A DNA stretch of 64,000 nt from Alloascoidea africana. Its lineage: Eukaryota > Ascomycota > Alloascoideomycetes > Alloascoideales > Alloascoideaceae. The stretch covers positions 81,897-145,896 of the forward strand of contig JAKTTT010000050.1 of the NCBI GenBank assembly GCA_030581615.1, written 5' to 3'. Of the stretch, positions 44,201-53,365 are shown piece after piece (the stretch's first letter is position 1; each line of letters begins with the position of its first letter). The notes under the pieces are model-generated. The model had not been told where the DNA came from. It saw only the letters and a list, made by a program, of their open reading frames with translations, and searched no databases. Made by a program: the position numbers and the translations under genes.

Positions 44201-44830
44201 ATTTAGAAAAAGCCTCGTCTAGTGTGGCTCCTGAGAGGGAAAGGAAGAGGGCCAAATTAAGCAATGATACGGAAGGTAACCAAAAAAAGACCGTGACTGT
44301 TGGCGAACAACCCACAAGTCAGAATGCTAATTCAAATGCAATTCAAAAAACACAAAAATCCAATTTAAAGGAGGAAGATTCGGAAGGCAATGCTGCATTG
44401 CAAAAACAACAGGACAAACCCCGAAAGGAAACCAATGTTGAGTTACTACAACAACAGAAAAAACCCCGGAAGGAGGCCACTGTCCAACGCACTTTTTCAG
44501 CGTCAGAGTACATAAATGCCAAAAAGGACCTAGAGGCAAAGCAGCTTAAGTGTTTTGATGAATTGGAAGCTGTACGGACACGGTATAGACTAGGTCTTAA
44601 TAGAAGGAAGATTATTTGTGCGTCTTGGGATCTTGGTCTCGAGCATCTAGAGGAAAAGATGACGAGTTTACAACGAAGGTATGCTTCTTTTCAGTTTCTC
44701 TGTGACGATGATAATACTAACCCAATTTTGAACTAGTTTGGGTGATGCCTTGATTGAAACAGAGGTCATAAAAGAAAAAATTGATTTTATAAAAGAACAT
44801 CAAAAATCAAAGGCGAGAAAGAGAGGGTGA
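41290..44830 (+). CDS. OrsD-type zinc-finger protein, probable domesticated mobile-element protein (two exons)
   Basis: Exons are 41290-44678 and 44737-44830 (1160 aa spliced; 1148 aa if the intron is kept). The N-terminus resembles the OrsD (DUF3505) domain: a degenerate first half (YTCPILDEIGC), then PFYRVEGLEV and a C2H2 finger, C111-x2-C114-x10-H125-x4-H130, followed by NILFKNVLVQRL, which fits the VQ-F pattern after OrsD fingers. A Lys/Ser-rich linker (about 190-295) contains PxPVRxxxK repeats. The region about 690-870 follows the plan of the segment found with OrsD in fungal telomere-linked helicase-type proteins: RTLFLTPVGLRFVF, then VIPPLISKMIIYTLAVIRP, then a LSHKVFAHEYGAVTSQNCYDAV block. 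No helicase motifs remain. The C-terminus is basic and helical. The 58-nt intron has GTATGC, a perfect TACTAAC and CTAG. Family assignment is from motif memory. Confidence 0.7.
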
Positions 44831-44975
44831 AATGAAGTTGACGATGCATTGATAAATTTCTATAACTATATGTATGAATAATGTACTATAAATGATCCAG
44901 ATGAATAGAAGCCGGAATGTTAATAAACCAAAAAAAGTAGAAAAGAAAAAAAAGAAAATGCTAAAATATCGAGCT

Positions 44976-47900
44976 TTACAACTGTGTGTTGTTTCCCTTA
45001 ATTCCAAGTTCTCTGTTTATCGCCCTTGGAGATTTATCATCATCTCCAATAGTATCTTTACAAGTTTCGTCACCCCAAACAGCAGTTATAACATCCCATA
45101 TTGTATCCACGTATTCAATCTCAATGTGAAATTCCTTTTTGATAAATTTGCTACCACCCATTTCCACAACATCACGTTTGTTCTTCAGGGGCAATAACAC
45201 TTTTTTCACACCTGCTAAATGGGCACCCAGTAATTTCTCCCTTATCCCACCAACTGGGAAAATCTTCCCCCGTAATGTCATCTCACCGGTCATGGCAAGA
45301 CTGGGATTCACAGGTGTGCGAGAAAGTAGGGAGATGAGGGTTATTGTGATTGCGGAGCCGGCACTGGGACCATCTTTCGGTACAGCACCATCAGGAACAT
45401 GAAGATGGATATCTATTTTGTTCAGTTGGCCCTTGGTTAAATGGCCTGGACGGAGACCTAGTCGTCGGAGATTCGACTTGACGAAGGACATGCTCAGTTG
45501 AGCGCTCTCCTGGATAACATCACCTAGTCTCCCTGTCAATTTCAACTTTCCTGATCCGGGCATCGTAAGGGCCTCAAAGGTAAGAATCCCCCCGTTGCCA
45601 CTGCCCATGTATGCTAGACCGTTCACGATGCCCATTCTCCTCGAATATCTCGATGGTTGTGGTTCAACATCATCATCATCGTTGTACTCATTCTCATTGC
45701 GATCTTGGTCAACCTGTTGATCTTCATACTTCTCTATCCCAATGTATTTATGGACATCCGCCACAGAAACATGACCATTGTAATCGAGACTAGGATTTGA
45801 TAACGACTCAGCGTACTCGACAGCCTTACCTCTACAAATGCTCGCAATTTCTCGTTCCAAACTTCTTACACCGGCTTCTCGTGTATAACAAGTTGCAATT
45901 CGGAATAGCACATCGTCGTCGATTTGGATCAGCCGGGGGTCCAGACCGTTAAGCTTAATCTGTTTTGGAACAAGATACTGCTTTGCAATTCTGGTCTTGT
46001 CGTAGTAGGTATACCCTTCAATGTCGATTGCCTCCATCCGATCGTATAACGGCGCCGCTATCGTTTCTGCAGTGTTTGCAGTTGCAATGAAAACGACCTG
46101 GGAGAGATCAACTGGGAATCCAATGTAGTGGTCTGTAAAAGCAGTGTTTTGTTCAGGGTCAAGTACCTCAAGCATCGCAGCTGAGGGATCTCCATGAATC
46201 GACTTTGGTCCAGAATCGCTGCCACATACTTTATCAATTTCATCAAGAAGTATAACAGGGTTCATTGTTCCTACACGTCTCAAGGCCTGGATGATTATGC
46301 CGGGCATTGCACCGATATAAGTACGTCGATGCCCTCTGATTTCAGCCTCATCACGGACTCCACCAAGGGCAATTCTGTGGAATTTTTTACCCAGTGCTGT
46401 AGCAATTGATTTGGCCAAGGATGTTTTGCCCACGCCAGGAGGTCCAACAAGGAGCAAAATCGGGGCTTTTGAAGAAAAAGATTGTTTTTTGGAAAGGTTA
46501 GAGATTGTGTTTATTGGTGGTTTGTGTTGGTGGACTTTTACATTGAGATCGAAAAGGTCCGAGTAGTTGATCAATGCATTTGACAATTCGTCAGACTCTG
46601 TCAAATTATTCTGGTTTTGATTTGGATTAGATTCTACATTTGGTTCTGTTTCCTTGTTTTCTCTGGATTGAGAATTTTCACTTATCTCTAGACGCTTGTG
46701 GAGTTGTAACACAGCAAGATACTGTAAGATCCGTCTTTTTGCCTTATCGAGACCATAGTGATCCGAATCCAGATGTCTTTTCGCTTCTTGTATGCTAATC
46801 GAGCCATACTCGTCATCATTGTCATCATCAGGAGTTGTGGTAAGAGTAGACCAAGGAATATCCATCAGCACCTCTATATAATTTCGAGCAACTTGGTATT
46901 CAGACTGAGCAGGATTCATCCTTCGTAGCTTTGTACATTCCTTTAAAATTATCTTTTTCCCTTCTTCTGGAATCAACAGATATGGAAGCCTTTTAAGAAA
47001 CTGGTCTATTTGTGCCAAGTCATCATCGACATTTGTATCTGTGGGGTCATCCCGTTCGTTATCAGAATCATCGGTTTTTTGCAATTCTGATTTAAGAATG
47101 TTCAACTGGGTTGCAATCAATGCTTTTTTCTGGGTTGATGAAAGACCACTGAAAATGTATTCAGAGGAGTGAACACAAGCTTCTATTAACCCAATCAGAT
47201 TTTCAGCGTTTTCGTACATTTTCGAGAACCTTGTTGAAAGTTTAACAGCTGCCAACACTTGCAGCTTATCGGAAAACTTTAAAGGCAGTACTGTGGATAA
47301 AAGATCAAGGATACTTGCAAATCGGCCAACTGTTTCGGGATTCAACTGTTGAAGTTGATGTTGGTTTACAATGTCTAAAGTCTGTACTGCTTTTGACAAT
47401 TTTTCGAGGAGTTGTTTCTGAGAGGAAAACCGGACAAATAATGAAGTCGACAACAATGGTTTTGCAAATGATGAGTCGTTTGGCTGTTTGTAGTAAGTTG
47501 TGAAATCTTCAATAAATCCAAAAAGGTCTATTATTGAATTGTAAGCGCTCTTGACAACGCCGGTGTCAAACTCGTCCAAAGTAGGGGGCCGGCGATCCAG
47601 GTGCACATCCACCTCTGCCTCAATAGGTTGTTGTTCATCTGCATCTGCATACTTTGTGAACTTCTTGACTTCAAATCTCGTGGCTGCTCGAAAGTTCACA
47701 ACATATTCCGTAGAGTTGCCCACAACCATCTCTGAAAAGGACTTAACTATTGCAATAGTTCCGAATTTCTAGATTCCCTCGAAGGTAGTTAGTAAAATAA
47801 AAGAAAAAAAGTTGAGATAAGAGAACATACGTTTTCCAAAACATTGGCGAATTGAGAGGAACCGGGGAGACAACCAAAAACAAGCCAATCAAACATGTTA

Positions 47901-48370
47901 CCACGCGTATCCGAGTTCAAAAGATCTCTACTATCCAATTCACGTAATCTTATTCTTTCCAAGCCACTTTTCCGCAAAACAAGTTGTTTCCCTGCTGCAT
48001 GTTCGTTCGCGCCTTGGTGTTTCTCGAGTAAGATTCGAACAGTTTTGATACCATCTTGACACTCACGAGACAGGTTTAGATGATGGCCCCCAGTATTGTC
48101 ATTCTTGAGGTTGAATACTGTAGATAGTAACTGGGATATCTGGTTCCTTTTCAGTGCCAATCGGTAGGTTGCACCGGGGAGAAATATAGTCTCATCTGGT
48201 AAGGTAAATATTGGGATGGTGAGTAGTACAGAGTCAAAGGAGGGGCCGGACCCCTTTTTATAGTCATCGGTTGGCTCAGTATCATTCATATTTGTAGGTC
48301 CTTGGACTTGAATTTGACCCTGTTGCTCCGACAAAGCACAAAAATTGGGTGAAAAAGTCATCATGTTCAT
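44976..48370 (-). CDS. Peroxisomal-type Lon protease (Lon2/Pln), two exons
   Basis: This ATP-dependent protease degrades damaged matrix proteins. Minus-strand exons are 48370-47831 and 47768-44976, 1110 aa; the intron has GTATGT and TACTAAC. I used the first ATG of the frame. The N-terminal LAN domain opens with PIFTLPDETIFLPGATYRLAL, similar to human LONP2 (LLLTHEGVLLPGSTMR). The AAA+ module has Walker A GPPGVGKTS (about 620) and Walker B PVILLDEIDKV. The Ser-Lys protease dyad lies in PKDGPSAGS (about 984) and PVGGIREKLLG (about 1021). There is no mitochondrial presequence, and motifs favour the peroxisomal branch over Pim1. The C-terminus is NNTQL, not a canonical PTS1. Acidic and Asp/Asn-rich insertions lengthen it relative to human LONP2 (852 aa). 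Confidence 0.88.
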
Positions 48371-48961
48371 ATGGAAGAGGAAGAAAAGAGAAAGTTCTTC
48401 CTTCTTCACTGGCCTTGGATACGAAATCGAGAAGGCAGGCAACAAGATATCAATATCCCTCCGAGATGTGTTACCCGGACGTATAGAACCACATTGTCCC
48501 AGAATTTGCCCTGTCTCTTGTGTCTGGTTGTGAACAAACCAAGAACACACTACGTGCCTTCATTAATACGGAAACAATATATTCAAGTATATACTATAAA
48601 AGATATGTTGATACAAAAATAGACATAAAAAAAAAGTGGAGATATAGATGTAATAGACATAAATAAACAGTGGAGATATAGATGAAATAGATTTATTAGA
48701 CACATGATACAAAAGAAGTCAGAAAATGTGGGGTCATCACCAAACTAAACAAAAACAAAAACCAAGCCAAATCCCAAACCAAAACCAAATGTAACTTAAA
48801 TCGTAATGTTATTGTGGAAAAAATAGTACAATTGTTTATTCTTTTTTTATCTTTTCTTGTTAATGAGTTGCATCAGTGCATTTACTGATGCAAAAAGTGT
48901 GTGATCGCATTGGACAGGACCAAAAGCACAACGCAATCACTTGTCTTTATGGCTTGTTGAA
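48371..48961. other. Lon promoter and 3' flank of the small gene
   Basis: No gene. It contains a Reb1-type site near the Lon start and, beyond 48600, AT-rich DNA with AACCAAA-like runs. Confidence 0.6.
48471..48478. promoter_or_regulatory. Reb1-type site TTACCCGG upstream of Lon
   Basis: TTACCCGG (CCGGGTAA on the coding strand) lies 101 bp upstream of the Lon start codon. It falls inside the non-ATG extension of the frame, supporting 48370 or a later ATG as the start. Confidence 0.5.
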
Positions 48962-49255
48962 TTAGGCAAGAGATAGAGTGGTGTCATCAGAGATGGTACT
49001 GGCATTATCGTTGAACGAAGTGGTAGTGGAGGCGTAAGAGCTAACAGAGAAGGCTCTGAGCTTGGGGTCCTCTGTGTACTGTTCCTCAGGAAGTTCTGAA
49101 GTAAGACGCAGGAACTTGAGACCGGATTCTGGTTGGGATTCAGTTTTCTCAACGAGTTCAGTAAGGATTAAAAATCTAATTCCCTCTTCATTGGGCTCAG
49201 AATAGCCTTTGGCGTTTCTGATTGCGATGGCGGTAGAATTGTCAGAAGCAGACAT
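48962..49255 (-). CDS. Small unrecognised protein, 97 aa
   Basis: Opens at MSASDNSTAIAIRNAKGYS and ends in a Ser/Thr/Asp-rich tail (SISDD-like, DDTTLSLA). I see no domain, signal peptide or membrane segment. The middle part is more ordered-looking, with GIRFLILTELVEK and GLKFLRLTSEL, which may pair as two strand-helix units. A good TATA box sits 122 bp upstream on the minus strand, supporting a real, possibly inducible gene. The upstream extension of the frame lacks an ATG. Confidence 0.65.
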   Translation of the reverse strand: MSASDNSTAIAIRNAKGYSEPNEEGIRFLILTELVEKTESQPESGLKFLRLTSELPEEQYTEDPKLRAFSVSSYASTTTSFNDNASTISDDTTLSLA

Positions 49256-49376
49256 GATGAATTGAGTTGTAAAGTAAGTAAGAGTTGTAGAAGTAGTGGC
49301 AGTAGCTGTTTGAACAAGCGGTAGACACAAGTGAAGAGTGATGGGAAAGAAGAAGGAGAAGAGGATGGGGACTACT

Positions 49377-49384
49377 CTTTTATA
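49377..49384 (-). promoter_or_regulatory. TATA box of the 97-aa gene
   Basis: TATAAAAG on the minus strand, 122 bp upstream of the ATG at 49255. Confidence 0.6.
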
Positions 49385-50177
49385 TCCATCTCACTATTCT
49401 TGCCGGTTTTGTCAGCCAGCACGGATATGCACTTAGCCAGTCACGGCCTTATCGCAGGGCCCGGACGCACGCAGCCGCACCTCATCGGGTAGCTGTGCCA
49501 TATTAAGTTCCACTACAAAGAGCCCGGGCACCCGTGCGCAGGATTCTGCACGCCCCGACCGTTGTTTATGCCCGCGGCGGCTTTTGTTCGCAGCTCCGGC
49601 CGGTGGAGCCATTTTTTTACCCCGGATTTCCTTTTCCACGACAAATCGGCTTACCCCAGATTCTCCCGTTGAGGCAGGTATTAACAGCTGCTTTTGACAG
49701 CTGCTCGCTCCATCAGACTCGCACTCTTAGGACATCGCACGTGGACTTGGACCTAGACCTCTCTTTCTTATCTGCGCGCAAGCCTCTTTCTTCCCCGAAT
49801 TCATAATCCAAATACCAAACCCAAACCCAAACCCAATTGCAATAGTTAACCCCCCAGCGAAAGCTCTTCTTGTCAGCCCCACGGCTCCGTTTGGGCACTG
49901 GCCAATCAAGGCACCCAGCTCTGCACTCCACTCCACCCCCCGTAATCATTCTTCCCCTCAAGAAAATGAATCCCCAGTAAGGTCTAACTGCATACTTCCA
50001 AGCAAAGACCAAAAAAAAATAAAAAAAAATAAACGGTGGATTGCCCAATGGACATTTTTTACCCCAGACGGACTTTGATTACACATCAACACATCCATAC
50101 ACCCCAAAAAGCATCAAGCAGCTAGCTATGCCGATAACAGCAATGACAGTTATGCTTTCCCTCACTTCTCGGTAGAT

Positions 50178-50185
50178 CCGGGTAA
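50178..50185. promoter_or_regulatory. Reb1-type site CCGGGTAA upstream of DPP3
   Basis: An exact CCGGGTAA, 215 bp upstream of the first ATG of the peptidase gene at 50400. Confidence 0.5.
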
Positions 50186-50399
50186 CAGTGCTCTACGCTA
50201 ATAGAGTGGTTGGAAAATCTCTGTAGACATATTTGCAAAGTTTGAAGAAAACAGGGAAGTTCACCATTGCCCGGAAGATTTTGGCAGGAACAGGATACCC
50301 GTTTGATCTTTCTGACCCCTTCTAGCAAGTCTCTGTTTGACTTGAGAACCCAGATCCTCATCTTCTTAGCTCTTCCAACACCCGAGGGAGCACTCCAGC

Positions 50400-52655
50400 A
50401 TGCCACCACACACCCCCAGCACGCTACAACGAGTGTTGTTCCGCACACGGCACCACCACTATCGCCATCTGTTGTCCTCTTCCTCTTTCTCTCTCTCTTC
50501 CTCACCTCCAATTGTAAGGAAAAGATCCAATCTCCTTAAGCAAAAGCACTTACCACTACTCTTCCGCTTCAACATGTCTACCCAATCGTCACCGTCCGCG
50601 CAGTTCTACGCAGACACTGATGCCCCCCTGGTCTACCTTGATGTGAAGAAGCATTTTGATCAACTCACTTTGAACCAGAAATTGTACGCACACCATTTTT
50701 CACGGGCGTCTCATCATGGTACCCGTGTTGTACTGAGACAGGTGAGTCCTGAAAGTGAGGACATTTATGACCTCATACTGGCGATCCACAGTGCAATTGG
50801 CGGTGACTATACCAAAATCTCCAACCTCGTGGGGGAGCAAGACAGCCGTTTGTATCTGGACTATGCATCCCAGTTTCTCAGCAACCTGGGCAATTTCAAG
50901 TCATTTGGCGATGTCAAGTTTATCCCTCAATTGGCCCCAGAGCAGTTTGCGAAAATTGCTCAAGAGTTAGGGGAAACTACCGCTGAGCTGTATCACAAAG
51001 TCGAGTCCCAGCTCTACGTTACGGAACCCGCCAGTGCGACATTGCTCGGATATTTGGATGCAGGCCACGTCTCAAGTTACTACAAGGGATCCATCACAAA
51101 GGAAGAAATCGACAAGATCCATAAGGAATCCGTTGCCAAGGGAATTTTGCCCGAGAATACAAGGCTTTTCAAAAAAGGGGAGAAACTGTTTGAATTACAT
51201 GTTGCTTCAGCTGATCGGGAAAGCGACGCTTATGAGCAAACTGTTTTTGAAGTTGAGGATGTTGGTACTGTAACTGTTGTGTTTGGAGACTCTTTTAAAC
51301 AGTTTGAGCAGATTGTACAAGAGTTTGAACAGGCGCTCAAATACGCTGCAAATGAGACACAGCGCAAGATGATAAAAGAGTACATCCGCTCTTTCAAGAC
51401 TGGATCGTTGGAGGCACACAAAGAATCACAGCGTCATTGGGTCAAGGACATTGGACCCGCTGTGGAGACCAACGTTGGATTCATCGAGACATATCGGGAC
51501 CCTGCGGGGATCAGAGGTGAATGGGAAGGACTCGTGGCTATGGTAAACAAGGAACAGACGGAAAAGTTTGGCGAATTGGTTGCCGGTGCAAAAGGGTTCA
51601 TTGATCTGTTGCCCTGGTCGCGCGCATTTGAGAAAGATGTTTTCACGCCTCCGGATTTCACATCTTTGGAAGTGCTCACTTTTGCGGGTTCGGGGATTCC
51701 GGCTGGTATCAATATCCCCAATTATGATGACATTAGATTAAGCATTGGGTTCAAAAACGTTTCTCTAGGCAACATTTTGGCAGCAAAGCCTCCAAATGAA
51801 AAAGTCACATTTGTCCCCGAGGCAGATCTTGATTTGTATCGCAAATACCGCGGTCCCTCTTTTGAAGTCCAGGTAGGAATTCACGAGTTGTTGGGCCACG
51901 GCACGGGAAAACTGCTTAGCGAGTTACCCGATGGCTCTTTCAACTTTGACATTGAGAATCCACCCATCAGTGACGTTACAGGCAAGCCTATCACCACACA
52001 TTACAAAAAAGGCCAGACCTGGGGATCACTATTTGGATCGATTGCAGGGTCTTACGAGGAATGCCGCGCAGAGTGCGTTGCAATGTATCTCGTCACGAAC
52101 TACGACCTACTCAAGATTTTTGGCTACACTACGAAAGAGGAAGCCGATGCGATCATCAAGATTTCCTATTTACAAATGGCCCGTGCTGGACTTGTAGGAC
52201 TTGAGTACTGGGATCCTAAGAGTAACAAATGGGGTCAACCGCACATGCAAGCACGATTTTCTATTCTCAAGACATTTTTAGATGCAGGTGAAGACTTTGT
52301 TAAACTTAGTTATACAAAGCCCGATTTCTCCGATCTTGAGATTGTGCTTGATGAGACCAAGATTCATACAGTTGGGCAAAAAGCAGTTGGCAAGTATTTA
52401 CAAAAATTGCATATTTTCAAAACTAGTGGAGATGTGGAAAGCGGTAGGAAATTGTATGAGGAAACGACATCCGTGGGTCCTGAACTTGCACGATTCAGAG
52501 ACATTGTGTTAAAGTCAAAATTGCCCAGAACGCAGTTGATCCAGGCAAACACCGAATTGAAGAAGAGTGAGAATGGTTCGGTCGAGGTTGAGTTGAAAGC
52601 ATACGGGGAGAATAGTATTGGCATGATTCAAAGCTTTGTAGAGCGAAATGTCTAG
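50400..52655 (+). CDS. Dipeptidyl peptidase III (M49 family) with an N-terminal extension
   Basis: A zinc metallopeptidase that removes dipeptides from the N-terminus of oligopeptides. The M49 motifs are clear: HELLGH at residues 495-500 of the long form and EECRAE at about 553-558. Two starts are plausible. From 50400 the protein is 751 aa; from 50574 (MSTQSSPSAQFYADTDAPLVYL) it is 693 aa, the usual family length. The 58 extra residues contain many Arg, Ser and Leu and no Asp or Glu, as in a mitochondrial presequence. Leaky scanning or two transcript starts could make both forms. The S. cerevisiae ortholog is YOL057W. The catalytic part looks intact and uninterrupted by introns. Confidence 0.93.
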   Translation: MPPHTPSTLQRVLFRTRHHHYRHLLSSSSFSLSSSPPIVRKRSNLLKQKHLPLLFRFNMSTQSSPSAQFYADTDAPLVYLDVKKHFDQLTLNQKLYAHHFSRASHHGTRVVLRQVSPESEDIYDLILAIHSAIGGDYTKISNLVGEQDSRLYLDYASQFLSNLGNFKSFGDVKFIPQLAPEQFAKIAQELGETTAELYHKVESQLYVTEPASATLLGYLDAGHVSSYYKGSITKEEIDKIHKESVAKGILPENTRLFKKGEKLFELHVASADRESDAYEQTVFEVEDVGTVTVVFGDSFKQFEQIVQEFEQALKYAANETQRKMIKEYIRSFKTGSLEAHKESQRHWVKDIGPAVETNVGFIETYRDPAGIRGEWEGLVAMVNKEQTEKFGELVAGAKGFIDLLPWSRAFEKDVFTPPDFTSLEVLTFAGSGIPAGINIPNYDDIRLSIGFKNVSLGNILAAKPPNEKVTFVPEADLDLYRKYRGPSFEVQVGIHELLGHGTGKLLSELPDGSFNFDIENPPISDVTGKPITTHYKKGQTWGSLFGSIAGSYEECRAECVAMYLVTNYDLLKIFGYTTKEEADAIIKISYLQMARAGLVGLEYWDPKSNKWGQPHMQARFSILKTFLDAGEDFVKLSYTKPDFSDLEIVLDETKIHTVGQKAVGKYLQKLHIFKTSGDVESGRKLYEETTSVGPELARFRDIVLKSKLPRTQLIQANTELKKSENGSVEVELKAYGENSIGMIQSFVERNV

Positions 52656-53365
52656 ACAAGTTCACTTATATATATATATAGTCTAGGACAGAGATAGAGA
52701 TAGAAATGTAAGGAAAAAGAGGTGTGTGGAGTTTATGTTTTGGTCGATCGGTCTGCCCACCAAGCAAAGCCATTTATTTGTACTTGCCATTTTCGCCATT
52801 TTATTTTTTTTTAAGATTTACTCCCCTGCTTTTTGATTTGGGGACAAAAAAAACCATTTGTTTCTTTATTCATTTTGCATATTCCCTCCCCCGAAATCTT
52901 GATCTTTTTTCCGTTGGTCCTTGTTCCTCTGGTATATTTATACTGTCCTTTTTTGCACTTTTTGATTCTGATTCTGATTTATTTTTATTTGCCCCTACCT
53001 TGCATTTCAAAGTACGTACCAGCACAGATTCGTTTTTTCGTCTTGTTTCTGTGGAGAAGAGAAAAACCAGGGACATTTTCAAAATCTTGAACATTTTTTT
53101 TTTTTTCTTAGATAACGACTACAGACTACAACTACAACGGACTGGGAGACAAAATCAATACAACGGCATAAACCAGCACAACGGCCTCAAATAGAAAAGG
53201 ACAAGTCCATATATCTAGCAATACCTTGGTCTACCGTTCTTTTACCCTCTCGTTACTGTGATTGTCGTTGTTGTCTTAATTTTGCTTTTTTTTTTTGTAC
53301 TCTTGCCATCTATCGATCTTTGATTTGTACTCACACTCACCCACCACCACGAATATACAACACTC
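52656..53365. other. T-rich intergenic region
   Basis: No gene. There is a TA dinucleotide run near 52669, several T runs, and a pyrimidine-rich leader before the next ATG. A Phe-rich open frame at 52724-53194 is low in complexity and not called. Confidence 0.6.

Larger units (their letters stand above)
49256..50399. other. Divergent spacer between the 97-aa gene and DPP3
   Basis: About 1.1 kb. It holds the TATA box of the small gene (49377-49384), a GC-rich segment (49440-49640), an AAACCC-like short array (about 49815-49836) and a Reb1-type site. Open frames here have no support. Confidence 0.6.

Noticed and set aside
49815-49836. AAACCC-like short array as interstitial telomere repeat
   Set aside because: Only about three units, and the telomere repeat of this organism is unknown; similar A/C-rich runs occur in other spacers.
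52724-53194. 156-codon Phe/Leu-rich frame between DPP3 and the CDF gene
   Set aside because: Low complexity in T-rich spacer, no domain, no promoter signal.
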